From Rhodobacteraceae bacterium HLUCCO07 (GTDB lineage: Bacteria; Pseudomonadota; Alphaproteobacteria; Rhodobacterales; Rhodobacteraceae), in contig LJSU01000020.1 of assembly GCA_001314705.1 (NCBI GenBank), positions 92,225-156,224 on the forward strand: 64,000 nucleotides of DNA, in the 5' to 3' direction. The position numbers were made by a program, and so were the translations under genes. The notes below the pieces were generated by a model. The model had not been told where the DNA came from. It did no database searches and saw nothing but the letters and a program-made list of their open reading frames with translations. This document shows positions 43,630 to 51,647 of this stretch, piece by piece (within the stretch, counting starts at the first letter, position 1; each line of letters opens with the position of its first letter).

Positions 43630-46600
43630 TTATTCCTCCAACTCGATCAAGAGATCCTTGGCATCGATCTGATCGCCTGGTGCGACATGGACCGCTTTGA
43701 CCTTACCAGCCCGCTCGGCATGTATTGCGGTTTCCATCTTCATGGCTTCGATGGTCAAGAGAAGCCCTCCGTCATTTACGGACTGCCCTTCGGCGACAAT
43801 AACGCTGGCCACGACGCCGGGCATGGGTGCTCCGATATGGTTGGAGTTTCCGACTTCGGCCTTTGGCCGCACGGCGGTTTGGGATTTTACAAGCCGGTTC
43901 GGCACCCGGATGACGCGCGGTTGCCCGTTCAATTCGAAAAACACCTTCACGTCACCATCTTCACCGGTCTCACCAATAGCCTGAAGCCGGATTTCGAGGG
44001 TCTTGCCCGGGTCGATTTCGGCGCTGATCTCTTCTCCTGGCTCCATCCCGTAGAAAAAGGTTCTGGTGGGCAGGGTGCGTACGGGGCCATAGAGCCGGTG
44101 CCGCCCCATGTAGTCGAGGAAAACCTTGGGGTACATGAGGTATCCGTTCAGGTCTTCGGAATCGGTCTTGAGGCCTTCGAGTTCTTCCGAGAGTTGTTCG
44201 TGTGCCGCTGCGAGGTCGACTGGTTCGAGATGCTTTCCCGGACGTTGGGTATTGGGGGCTTCGGTCTTGAGAACCTTCTTGACGATCGCTTGGGGAAATC
44301 CGCCCGGCGGCTGGCCGAGATTGCCACGCATCATGTCGATGACCGAATCGGGAAATGCGACATCAGTTTCGGGATCCTCGACATCGGCACGGCTCAACCC
44401 CTGGCTGACCATCATCAATGCCATGTCGCCCACGACCTTGGAGGATGGCGTGACCTTGACGATATCGCCGAACATCCGGTTCACGTCGGCATAGGCCTGC
44501 GCCACCTCGGGCCAGCGTTCTTCGAGCCCGAGCGCACGGGCCTGGGCCTTGAGGTTGGTGAACTGGCCGCCGGGCATCTCGTGCAGGTAAACCTCGGATG
44601 CAGGCGCCTGAAGGCCACTTTCGAAGGCGACATATTGCGCGCGCACGGCCTCCCAGTAATGCGAGATTTCGCGGATGGCAGCGATGTCGAGACCGGTGTT
44701 GCGTTCGGAATGGGCCAGCGCTTCGACAATCGAGCCGAGGCAGGCCTGAGAGGTGCCACCCGAAAATGCATCCATCGCTGCATCCGCAGCGTCCACTCCG
44801 GCTTCGGCGGCAGCGAGAACGGTGGCACCTGCAATTCCGCTCGTGTCATGGGTGTGGAAGTGGATCGGCAATCCGACCTCTTCTTTCAAAGCCTTGAAAA
44901 GGACGTGTGCCGCGGATGGCTTGAGCAGCCCGGCCATGTCCTTGAGACCCAGAACATGGGCCCCCGCCGCCTCCAGTTCCTTTGCCATGCCAACATAGTA
45001 TTTCAGGTCATACTTTGCCCGATCCGGGTTGAGAATGTCACCGGTATAACAGATTGCCGCTTCGCAGATCCGGTCGTTGTCGATCACGGCGTCCATCGCG
45101 ACGCGCATGTTCTCGACCCAGTTGAGGCTGTCAAAGACACGAAAAACATCGACGCCGGTTTCGGCGGCCTGTCGCACGAACTCCTGGACCACGTTGTCGG
45201 GGTAGTTGGTATAACCCACACCGTTGGAGGCTCGCAAAAGCATCTGGGTGAGCAGATTGGGCATACGCGCGCGCAGGTCGCGCAGGCGCTGCCACGGGCA
45301 TTCCTGCAGGAAGCGATAGGCCACGTCGAAGGTGGCGCCGCCCCAGCATTCGACCGAGAAAAGCTGGGGCAGTTTCGCGGCATAGGCGGGCGCGATCTTG
45401 ATCATGTCGATCGAGCGCATCCGCGTGGCGAGCAATGATTGGTGCCCGTCACGCATGGTCGTGTCGGTCAGCAATAGCCGATCTTGCGCCTTCATCCAGT
45501 CGGCAACGGCCTGTGGCCCCTGTTCATCGAGCAGGTTCTTGGTGCCATAGGGTGCCAGCCCGGCCGGGACATGGGGCGGGCGAGGTGGTTTCGCCCCGGC
45601 GGGTGGTTTCGGACGGCCCTGGGTTTCGGGATGGCCGTTGACCGAGATGTCGGCGATATAGGTCAAGACCTTGGTGCCCCTGTCGCGCCGCTTCTTGAAA
45701 TTGAAAAGCTCGGGCGTTTCGTCGATGAACTTGGTCGTGTATTCGTTCGAAAGAAACGTCGGATGTTTCAACAGGTTCTCGACAAAGGCAATATTGGTCG
45801 ACACCCCGCGAATGCGAAACTCGCGCAAGGCGCGGTCCATCCTTGCAATGGCCATTTCCGGGGTCGGCGCCCATGCGGTGATCTTGGTCAGAAGGCTGTC
45901 GTAGTAGCGGGTGATGACGCCACCGGCATAGGCCGTGCCACCATCGAGTCGAATACCCATGCCCGTGGCCGAGCGATAGGCGGTAATGCGGCCATAATCG
46001 GGGATGAAATTGTTCTGCGGATCTTCTGTGGTCACCCGGCATTGCAGCGCGTGCCCGTTAAGTGTGACTTGATCCTGATCAGGTTTACCGGTCGCTTCCG
46101 CGATGGTTTTCCCTTCGGCGATAAGGATTTGCGCACGGACGATGTCGATGCCGGTCACTTCCTCGGTGACGGTATGTTCGACCTGCACGCGCGGGTTCAC
46201 CTCGATGAAATAGAACTGGCTCATATCCATATCCATCAGGAATTCGACCGTGCCGGCACATTCGTAATTCACATGCTTGCAGATCTTGTATCCAAGCTCG
46301 CAGATCTCGGCGCGTTGTAGATCGCTCAGATAAGGGGCGGGGGCGCGTTCGACGACTTTCTGGTTGCGGCGCTGAACCGAGCAGTCGCGCTCGAAGAGGT
46401 GGTACATGCCGCCATGCTTGTCTCCCAGTATCTGAACCTCGACATGGCGCGCGCGCATGATCATCCTCTCAAGATAACCTTCGCCATTGCCAAAGGCGGC
46501 CTCGGCCTCGCGCCGGCCTTCCAGGACCTTTTCCTCAAGCTCCTCGGGCTTGGTAATCGGGCGCATCCCGCGACCGCCGCCACCCCAGCTTGCCTTGAGC

Positions 46601-47076
46601 ATTAAGGGATAGCCGATCTTGGCGGCCTCGGCGCGGATCGCGTCCATGTCATCGCCCAGAACCTCGGTGGCCGGGATCACCGGCACGCCGGCCTCGATCG
46701 CCACGCGCCGCGCGCTGGCCTTGTCGCCCAATGCGCGCATTGTCTCGGCCCTGGGGCCTATGAAGGCGATCCCGTTTCGATCACAAGCATCAACGAAATC
46801 GGGGTTTTCCGAGAGTAGGCCATAACCCGGATGGATCGCGTCGGCGCCGCTTGCCTTGGCCACGCGGATGATTTCATCGATCGAGAGATAGGCGGCCACG
46901 GGTCCTAGCCCCTCGCCGATGCGATAGGCTTCGTCCGCCTTGAACCGGTGCAATGACAGCTTGTCCTCTTCGGCGAAGACCGCGACGGTGCGTTTGCCCA
47001 TCTCGTTGACGGCGCGCATGATGCGAATGGCGATCTCACCGCGGTTCGCGATCAGGATTTTCTGGAATTCGGCCAT
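43630..47076 (-). CDS. pyc: Pyruvate carboxylase
   Basis: An 1148-residue biotin enzyme that carboxylates pyruvate to oxaloacetate. The N-terminal biotin carboxylase domain (about 1-460) has KILIANRGEIAIRIMRA and GGGGRGMRP. The carboxyltransferase barrel (about 530-800) has LLTDTTMRDGHQSLLATRM. After the conserved PYC domain, the C-terminal biotin carrier domain has EAMKMET with the biotinylated Lys near residue 1112. All parts are complete. The promoter region carries a PhaR-like operator. Pyruvate carboxylase and the adjacent lactate dehydrogenase together would feed lactate into the TCA cycle. Confidence 0.97.
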   Translation of the reverse strand: MAEFQKILIANRGEIAIRIMRAVNEMGKRTVAVFAEEDKLSLHRFKADEAYRIGEGLGPVAAYLSIDEIIRVAKASGADAIHPGYGLLSENPDFVDACDRNGIAFIGPRAETMRALGDKASARRVAIEAGVPVIPATEVLGDDMDAIRAEAAKIGYPLMLKASWGGGGRGMRPITKPEELEEKVLEGRREAEAAFGNGEGYLERMIMRARHVEVQILGDKHGGMYHLFERDCSVQRRNQKVVERAPAPYLSDLQRAEICELGYKICKHVNYECAGTVEFLMDMDMSQFYFIEVNPRVQVEHTVTEEVTGIDIVRAQILIAEGKTIAEATGKPDQDQVTLNGHALQCRVTTEDPQNNFIPDYGRITAYRSATGMGIRLDGGTAYAGGVITRYYDSLLTKITAWAPTPEMAIARMDRALREFRIRGVSTNIAFVENLLKHPTFLSNEYTTKFIDETPELFNFKKRRDRGTKVLTYIADISVNGHPETQGRPKPPAGAKPPRPPHVPAGLAPYGTKNLLDEQGPQAVADWMKAQDRLLLTDTTMRDGHQSLLATRMRSIDMIKIAPAYAAKLPQLFSVECWGGATFDVAYRFLQECPWQRLRDLRARMPNLLTQMLLRASNGVGYTNYPDNVVQEFVRQAAETGVDVFRVFDSLNWVENMRVAMDAVIDNDRICEAAICYTGDILNPDRAKYDLKYYVGMAKELEAAGAHVLGLKDMAGLLKPSAAHVLFKALKEEVGLPIHFHTHDTSGIAGATVLAAAEAGVDAADAAMDAFSGGTSQACLGSIVEALAHSERNTGLDIAAIREISHYWEAVRAQYVAFESGLQAPASEVYLHEMPGGQFTNLKAQARALGLEERWPEVAQAYADVNRMFGDIVKVTPSSKVVGDMALMMVSQGLSRADVEDPETDVAFPDSVIDMMRGNLGQPPGGFPQAIVKKVLKTEAPNTQRPGKHLEPVDLAAAHEQLSEELEGLKTDSEDLNGYLMYPKVFLDYMGRHRLYGPVRTLPTRTFFYGMEPGEEISAEIDPGKTLEIRLQAIGETGEDGDVKVFFELNGQPRVIRVPNRLVKSQTAVRPKAEVGNSNHIGAPMPGVVASVIVAEGQSVNDGGLLLTIEAMKMETAIHAERAGKVKAVHVAPGDQIDAKDLLIELEE

Positions 47077-47135
47077 GTCTTGTTGGATCCCTCGAGCCTT
47101 GAACGTGCAGGTTCACGCGCATTGCTAGCGTGATG

Positions 47136-47146
47136 CTGCAGTGCAG
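47136..47146. promoter_or_regulatory. PhaR-like operator CTGC-N3-GCAG upstream of pyc
   Basis: CTGCAGTGCAG fits the CTGC-N3-GCAG pattern reported for PhaR, the regulator of polyhydroxybutyrate metabolism, in Rhodobacter-type bacteria. It lies just downstream of a promoter-like pair on the minus strand (TTGCAG, 17 bp, TATTGC), where a bound repressor would block initiation of pyc. Confidence 0.5.
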
Positions 47147-47147
47147 C

Positions 47148-47176
47148 GCAATACACGTGCTGCTATACTACTGCAA
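47148..47176 (-). promoter_or_regulatory. Putative pyc promoter
   Basis: On the minus strand TTGCAG (-35-like) and TATTGC (-10-like) are 17 bp apart, about 72 bp before the pyc start. Matches to the sigma-70 consensus are moderate. Confidence 0.4.
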
Positions 47177-47202
47177 CATTGCTGGGCTGCGCCGTGTTTC
47201 GT

Positions 47203-48345
47203 TCACGACCGGTCCTGAACAAGGCGCGACGAAAGGTTGGCAAATCGTTCGATGCCGATCTGTCCCATGTTCGCAACGATATCACGGGTGAACATGTCGA
47301 GCAGATGGTCAGGGCCCCGTGTTCCGAGCGCGGCCAGCGCGTAATGCCACGCCCGGCCCATCATCACGAAATCCGCCCCGAGCGCGAGGGCCCGCAGGAT
47401 ATCGAGCCCGCCATCAATTCCGCTATCGAAGATGATGGGCAGGTCGGTGGCGTCGCGCATCGCGGGCAAAACCTCGATGCTGGCGGGCGCGGCATCGAAT
47501 TGCCGACCGGCGTGGTTCGAGAGCCAGACCCCATCAACACCTTGATCGGAAAGATATTTCGCCTCTTCCGGGTTCATCACGCCCTTGAGAACAAGGGGTC
47601 CATCCCACGCCTCGCGCAGCGCCGCGAGATAGGCTGCATCGGGCGAGGTGCGCAGCAGATAGCCGATATGTTCGGTCGATGGCAGGGTGCGGTTGTCATC
47701 AACATAGGTTTCAATCGTCTTGAGCCGAGGGCGGCCCTGTCTGAGCGTGCCCAATGCCCACGCAGGGCGTTGCATCACCTGCCACAACAGACGTGGGGTG
47801 AGCCGCGGCGGTTGTGTCAGGCCCGAGCGTGTCTGCCGCTCACGGCGCGAGGCGACCGGCACATCGACCGTCATTGCCAGAACCTTGAACCCGGCGTCTT
47901 TCACACGTCCTACCAGATCGCGCATCACCCCGGGATCCTTGGGGGGGTAAAGCTGAAACCAGGCATGATCGCCCAGAACCGGCGCGACATCCTCGGGCGT
48001 CTGGCTGGCGACGGTGGAAAGGCAATAAGGAATGCCCGCCCGCGCCGCCGTTTGTGCCAAGAGTTTTTCCGCGTTGGGCCAGATCAGACCAGACATGCCA
48101 ACCGGCGCGATGCCGAAAGGTAGCGCGATTTCATTATCGAAAAGTTTAACCGACAGTTCGGGGGTCATGGCGCCGCGCAGGATCGAGGGGTGAAACAACA
48201 CCTCGTCGAGTTTCTGGCGGTTGCGGCGCAGGGTCGCTTCGTTGCCTGTTGCGCTGTCCAGATACTCGAACACGAAATGCGGAATGCGTCCGCGCGCACG
48301 AGTGACAAGATCGGGAAGGCCCGGGTATTTCGTGTGCAGGTCCAT
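47203..48345 (-). CDS. lldD: FMN-dependent L-lactate dehydrogenase (alpha-hydroxy acid oxidase family)
   Basis: A 380-residue flavoprotein oxidising L-lactate, or a related 2-hydroxy acid, to pyruvate. The start DLHTKYPGLPDLVTRARGRIP and FEYLDSATGNEATLRRN are typical of LldD. The active-site motif is WLSNHAGRQFD, and FMN-phosphate binding is in FDSGIDGGLDILRALALGAD. An in-frame ATG at 48366 would add seven residues; neither start has a strong ribosome-binding site. It is divergent from uvrD and lies 126 bp upstream of pyc in the same direction. Substrate identity is inferred. Confidence 0.86.
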   Translation of the reverse strand: MDLHTKYPGLPDLVTRARGRIPHFVFEYLDSATGNEATLRRNRQKLDEVLFHPSILRGAMTPELSVKLFDNEIALPFGIAPVGMSGLIWPNAEKLLAQTAARAGIPYCLSTVASQTPEDVAPVLGDHAWFQLYPPKDPGVMRDLVGRVKDAGFKVLAMTVDVPVASRRERQTRSGLTQPPRLTPRLLWQVMQRPAWALGTLRQGRPRLKTIETYVDDNRTLPSTEHIGYLLRTSPDAAYLAALREAWDGPLVLKGVMNPEEAKYLSDQGVDGVWLSNHAGRQFDAAPASIEVLPAMRDATDLPIIFDSGIDGGLDILRALALGADFVMMGRAWHYALAALGTRGPDHLLDMFTRDIVANMGQIGIERFANLSSRLVQDRS

Positions 48346-48394
48346 GGGCGTATTTGTTGGCACCATGCGCGGACTTGTCCACAGAAAACCAAGG

Positions 48395-48409
48395 GAACAA
48401 GGAGCGAAC
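48395..48409. promoter_or_regulatory. Alphaproteobacterial SOS (LexA) box upstream of uvrD
   Basis: GAAC-N7-GAAC, which reads GTTC-N7-GTTC on the minus strand, is the exact direct repeat recognised by LexA in alphaproteobacteria. It lies 42 bp before the uvrD start and 50 bp before the lldD start. Confidence 0.65.
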
Positions 48410-48450
48410 ATCCCTTTATCTTGCCGTGACGACGCGTTACTCTTCGCGCC

Positions 48451-50790
48451 ATGAGCAGATTTGAAGACGAATATGAGGTTGCTGCTGCGCCGCTTTCGGC
48501 CCAGGCGATGGCGGGGCGTCCGGCTCCCTATCTGGATGAGTTGAACCCTGCCCAACTCGAGGCGGTCGAAGCGTTGGACGGGCCGGTTCTGATGCTGGCG
48601 GGGGCGGGAACTGGCAAGACCAAGGCTCTGACCACGCGGATCGTGCACTTGCTCAACACCGGCAAGGCGCGCCCGAACGAGATTCTGTCGGTGACTTTCA
48701 CCAACAAGGCGGCGCGCGAGATGAAGGAACGCGTGGGCCGCCTGTTGGGACAGTCGATCGAGGGAATGCCGTGGATGGGCACGTTTCATTCGATCTGCGT
48801 CAAGCTGCTGCGCCGTCATGCCGAACTTGCGGGACTCAAGTCGAACTTCACGATTCTCGATACGGATGATCAGTTGCGCCTTTTGAAACAACAGGTTGCG
48901 GCGGCCAATATCGACGATAAACGCTGGCCAGCCCGGCAATTGGCGGGGATCATCGACCATTGGAAGAACCGCGCATGGGCTCCAGACACAGTTCCGGCAA
49001 GCGAGGCAGGGGCGTATAACCACCGCGGCACTGAACTTTACGCGCAATACCAGGTGCGATTGCGCGAACTGAACGCGGTGGATTTCGGAGACCTGTTGTT
49101 GCACATGGTGACGATTTTCCAGCGGCATCAGGATGTTCTGGAGCAATATCAACGTTGGTTCCGCTATATCCTCGTCGATGAATACCAGGACACCAACGTG
49201 GCCCAGTACCTGTGGCTGCGGCTGCTGGCGGGAGGGCACAAGAATATCTGCTGCGTGGGTGACGATGACCAGTCGATCTATGGTTGGCGCGGGGCAGAAG
49301 TGGGCAATATCCTGCGGTTTGAAAAGGATTTTCCTGGTGCCAAGGTGGTGCGGCTGGAACAGAATTACCGCTCGACGCCGCATATCCTCAAGGCCGCGTC
49401 CGGGGTGATCCGCGGCAACGAGGGGCGGCTGGGCAAGGATCTCTGGACCGAGGCGGAAGAAGGCGAGAAAGTGCGCCTGATCGGCCACTGGGACGGTGAG
49501 GAAGAGGCGCGCTGGATCGGTGAGGAAATCGAGGCGTTGCAACGGGGCACCCGTGGCATCCGCCCGTTTTCATTGAACGAAATGGCGATACTTGTGCGCG
49601 CGTCGCACCAGATGCGGTCTTTCGAAGACCGGTTCCTGACCATCGGGCTGCCCTACAGGGTGATCGGTGGACCGCGGTTCTACGAGCGGATGGAGATCCG
49701 CGACGCGATGGCCTATTTCCGTTTGGTTGTCAGCCCCGGGGATGATCTCGCCTTTGAGCGCATCGTCAATACACCCAAGCGGGGATTGGGAGACGTCGCC
49801 CAGCAGAAGATCCAGAAGGCGGCGCGGTCGAACGGTGTGGCACTTTCGGATGGTGCGAGAATCCTGATTGAATCCAAGGGGATCGGGGGAAAGGGTGCCG
49901 TAGAGTTGGCGCGACTTCTGGACGGGCTTGACCGGTGGGGCCGGATGATGGGTAGCCCTGAGTTGAGCCATGTGGAACTGGCCGAGATCATCCTGGACGA
50001 ATCCGGCTATACGCAGATGTGGCAGAACGACAAGACGCCCGAGGCGCCGGGGCGACTCGAAAACCTCAAGGAATTGGTCAAGGCACTGGAATCTTTTGAA
50101 AATTTGCAAGGATTTCTGGAGCATGTCAGCTTGATTATGGACAATGACAGCGACGAGCAGGACGAGAAGGTCTCGATCATGACGTTGCATGCGGCCAAGG
50201 GGCTGGAGTTTCCGGCGGTGTTCCTGCCGGGATGGGAGGACGGGTTGTTCCCGTCGCAGCGCTCCATGGATGAAAGCGGGATCAAGGGATTGGAGGAGGA
50301 GCGCCGCCTCGCCTATGTCGGGATCACCCGGGCGGAGGAGGTTTGCACGATAAGTTTTGCTGGAAACAGAAGGGTTTACGGGCAATGGCAAAGCCAGATG
50401 CCGAGCCGGTTCATCGATGAATTGCCGCAAGAGCATGTCGAGGTTCTGACGCCACCCGGATTATACGGGGGCGGCTATGGTGCGGCGGCGTCAGGCGGGG
50501 TCGAGACGCGCGCGGCCGAGGCCAATGTCTATAATGCTCCCGGCTGGCGGCGGATGCAGGCTCGATCTAAACAACGGCCCGTAAGTCAGCCGAAAGAAAC
50601 GAGAAACCAGGTCATAGATCTCGAGGCGATCAGCAGTCATACGGTGGGAGAGCGGGTGTTTCACCAGAAATTCGGCTATGGGAAGATCACCGGGATCGAG
50701 GGTGACAAGCTTGAGATCGAGTTCGAAAAAGCCGGGGTGAAGAAGGTGGTCGCGCGTTTTGTCAGCGGGGCCGACGATATCCCGTTCTGA
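48451..50790 (+). CDS. uvrD: ATP-dependent DNA helicase UvrD/PcrA
   Basis: A 779-residue superfamily 1A helicase of excision and mismatch repair. Walker A is GAGTGKTK (about 51-58), Walker B is VDEYQDTN (about 242-249), motif III is DDDQSIYGWRGA, and TLHAAKGLEFPAVFLPG and EEERRLAYVGITRA are motifs V and VI. The C-terminal extension ends in a Tudor-like segment (GERVFHQKFGYGKITGIEGD) that in PcrA binds RNA polymerase. The start is 42 bp after a LexA box, so it is probably DNA-damage inducible. Copy B of an intergenic repeat lies just after the stop. Confidence 0.96.
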   Translation: MSRFEDEYEVAAAPLSAQAMAGRPAPYLDELNPAQLEAVEALDGPVLMLAGAGTGKTKALTTRIVHLLNTGKARPNEILSVTFTNKAAREMKERVGRLLGQSIEGMPWMGTFHSICVKLLRRHAELAGLKSNFTILDTDDQLRLLKQQVAAANIDDKRWPARQLAGIIDHWKNRAWAPDTVPASEAGAYNHRGTELYAQYQVRLRELNAVDFGDLLLHMVTIFQRHQDVLEQYQRWFRYILVDEYQDTNVAQYLWLRLLAGGHKNICCVGDDDQSIYGWRGAEVGNILRFEKDFPGAKVVRLEQNYRSTPHILKAASGVIRGNEGRLGKDLWTEAEEGEKVRLIGHWDGEEEARWIGEEIEALQRGTRGIRPFSLNEMAILVRASHQMRSFEDRFLTIGLPYRVIGGPRFYERMEIRDAMAYFRLVVSPGDDLAFERIVNTPKRGLGDVAQQKIQKAARSNGVALSDGARILIESKGIGGKGAVELARLLDGLDRWGRMMGSPELSHVELAEIILDESGYTQMWQNDKTPEAPGRLENLKELVKALESFENLQGFLEHVSLIMDNDSDEQDEKVSIMTLHAAKGLEFPAVFLPGWEDGLFPSQRSMDESGIKGLEEERRLAYVGITRAEEVCTISFAGNRRVYGQWQSQMPSRFIDELPQEHVEVLTPPGLYGGGYGAAASGGVETRAAEANVYNAPGWRRMQARSKQRPVSQPKETRNQVIDLEAISSHTVGERVFHQKFGYGKITGIEGDKLEIEFEKAGVKKVVARFVSGADDIPF

Positions 50791-50795
50791 GAAAA

Positions 50796-50870
50796 GTTAA
50801 CGGGCCTTTTCGTTGAAAAATCGGGGGGTGATATCCGTCTGACATTCGGCTGCCCGCCCGGCTGCCGGGG
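50796..50870 (+). repeat. Copy B of the recurring intergenic element
   Basis: GTTAAC is followed 28 bases later by GGGGGGTGATATCCG and two CGGCTGCC units. Order and sequence match the copies at 34168-34264 (minus strand) and 63250-63310. It begins six bases after the uvrD stop. Confidence 0.6.
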
Positions 50871-50983
50871 TCTGCCGCCTGCTCATGACGTTTGATCAGG
50901 TAAATGCGGCGTGCGCTGGGGTTTCGACAGGCCAGGGGCAACCGCCGAGCGGTGGTGCTGGCGTATTGGGGTATCAGGCTTTC

Positions 50984-51032
50984 GGAAAAGAAAACGGCGG
51001 CACCCAGGGAGGAGGAGAGGGTGCCGCCGTCT
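50984..51032 (-). ncRNA. CcsR4-like small RNA with terminator
   Basis: A perfect 12-bp stem (ACGGCGGCACCC and its complement, 50994-51005/51019-51030) presents a loop that reads CTCCTCCTCCC on the minus strand. It is followed on that strand by TTTCTTTTCC, a terminator tail. This is the last of four such hairpins after the DUF1127 gene, as in the CcsR/cuckoo RNA loci of Rhodobacteraceae. Confidence 0.8.
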
Positions 51033-51037
51033 CTTAC

Positions 51038-51080
51038 ATGCGGCAGGGTCTGGGAGGAGGAGCGACCCCGGCGCAATTCT
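51038..51080 (-). ncRNA. CcsR3-like small RNA
   Basis: GGGTC/GACCC stem (51046-51050/51064-51068) with an anti-Shine-Dalgarno loop CTCCTCCTCCC on the minus strand. It is the third hairpin in the array; ends are set by processing and are approximate. Confidence 0.75.
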
Positions 51081-51085
51081 CTAAT

Positions 51086-51130
51086 ATGGGCGGCGACGGG
51101 ATCTGGGAGGAGGAGCGATCCCGCCGCCTG
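51086..51130 (-). ncRNA. CcsR2-like small RNA
   Basis: CGGGATC/GATCCCG stem (51097-51103/51117-51123), extendable by flanking G-C pairs, with the same CTCCTCCTCCC loop on the minus strand. Second hairpin of the array; ends approximate. Confidence 0.78.
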
Positions 51131-51131
51131 A

Positions 51132-51172
51132 TCAGATGAACCCCAGGGAGGAGGAGAGGGGCCTCTGAATTC
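51132..51172 (-). ncRNA. CcsR1-like small RNA
   Basis: CCCC/GGGG core stem (51141-51144/51158-51161) with the CTCCTCCTCCC loop on the minus strand. It is the first hairpin, five bases after the DUF1127 stop codon, so it is part of the same transcript and would be released by processing. Confidence 0.75.
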
Positions 51173-51176
51173 AAAC

Positions 51177-51398
51177 TCAGTTCTGCGATCCGTAGACCGC
51201 CTCGTAGGCTGCCGAGCGGATATTGCTTCGGCAAAGACCGATCTCGGCCAGGTCGCGGGCATTCAACCCGCCAAGTTCCGCCAGCGTACGGCGGTAGTGG
51301 CGGTAAAGGTTGAACCGTTCGACCAGTGCCTCGACATGAACAGCCAGACCTGCCAGCCCGTGATGGGGTGCGGCTTGAGTGTTGCCTGCGAATGCCAT
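51177..51398 (-). CDS. DUF1127 small protein, CcaF1-like
   Basis: A 73-residue basic protein. The C-terminal DUF1127 segment is YRRTLAELGGLNARDLAEIGLCRSNI, with the typical L-x-x-L-(S/N)-x-R-x-L-x-D-I-G layout. In Rhodobacter sphaeroides the DUF1127 gene ccaF1 heads the ccsR1-4 transcript, and its protein binds RNA and affects sRNA maturation. The same arrangement is seen here: four loop-CCUCCUCCC hairpins follow immediately. Longer in-frame starts exist upstream, but the ATG at 51398 with GGAAAGG fits best. Expect induction by oxidative or heat stress. Confidence 0.88.
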   Translation of the reverse strand: MAFAGNTQAAPHHGLAGLAVHVEALVERFNLYRHYRRTLAELGGLNARDLAEIGLCRSNIRSAAYEAVYGSQN

Positions 51399-51439
51399 GT
51401 CGTTGCCTTTCCGGATCGTGCCTTCGTTTCGTTGAGACC

Positions 51440-51467
51440 AATATAGCCCGATGCTGCAGTTGCACAA
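51440..51467 (-). promoter_or_regulatory. Putative promoter of the ccaF1-ccsR transcript
   Basis: On the minus strand TTGTGC and TATATT are 16 bp apart, 42 bp before the DUF1127 start. In relatives this transcript is made by RpoHI/RpoHII; the -35 is compatible with a heat-shock-type or sigma-70-type element. Confidence 0.4.
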
Positions 51468-51484
51468 TGATCGAATTTTCAATG

Positions 51485-51495
51485 CTGCCATGCAG
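51485..51495. promoter_or_regulatory. Second CTGC-N3-GCAG (PhaR-like) site, between ccaF1 and mrp
   Basis: CTGCCATGCAG fits the same pattern as the pyc operator. It lies 18 bp upstream of the putative ccaF1 -35 element and before a TTGACG (51507-51512) that could be the mrp -35. Confidence 0.4.
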
Positions 51496-51647
51496 CATCT
51501 GCATAGTTGACGCAAGGGAAATCACAATTGATCTCAATGAGTTGCGTTATGTCGCTGATGCAATTCCGGGCGCTGGGCTTGCGGATTGCACAAAAAGGCG
51601 CAGTTATGATGCATCTATGGATCACAACCACGTCACAGGGGAAGAAA

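Noticed and set aside
43687..45438. Plus-strand open frame of 583 codons
   Set aside because: Antisense to pyruvate carboxylase; no recognisable protein sequence.
50994..51165. Regular GGGAGGAGGAG repeats that could look like a CRISPR array or a VNTR
   Set aside because: The identical part is only the loop; each repeat is flanked by its own complementary arms. This is the CcsR hairpin array, not spacers between repeats.
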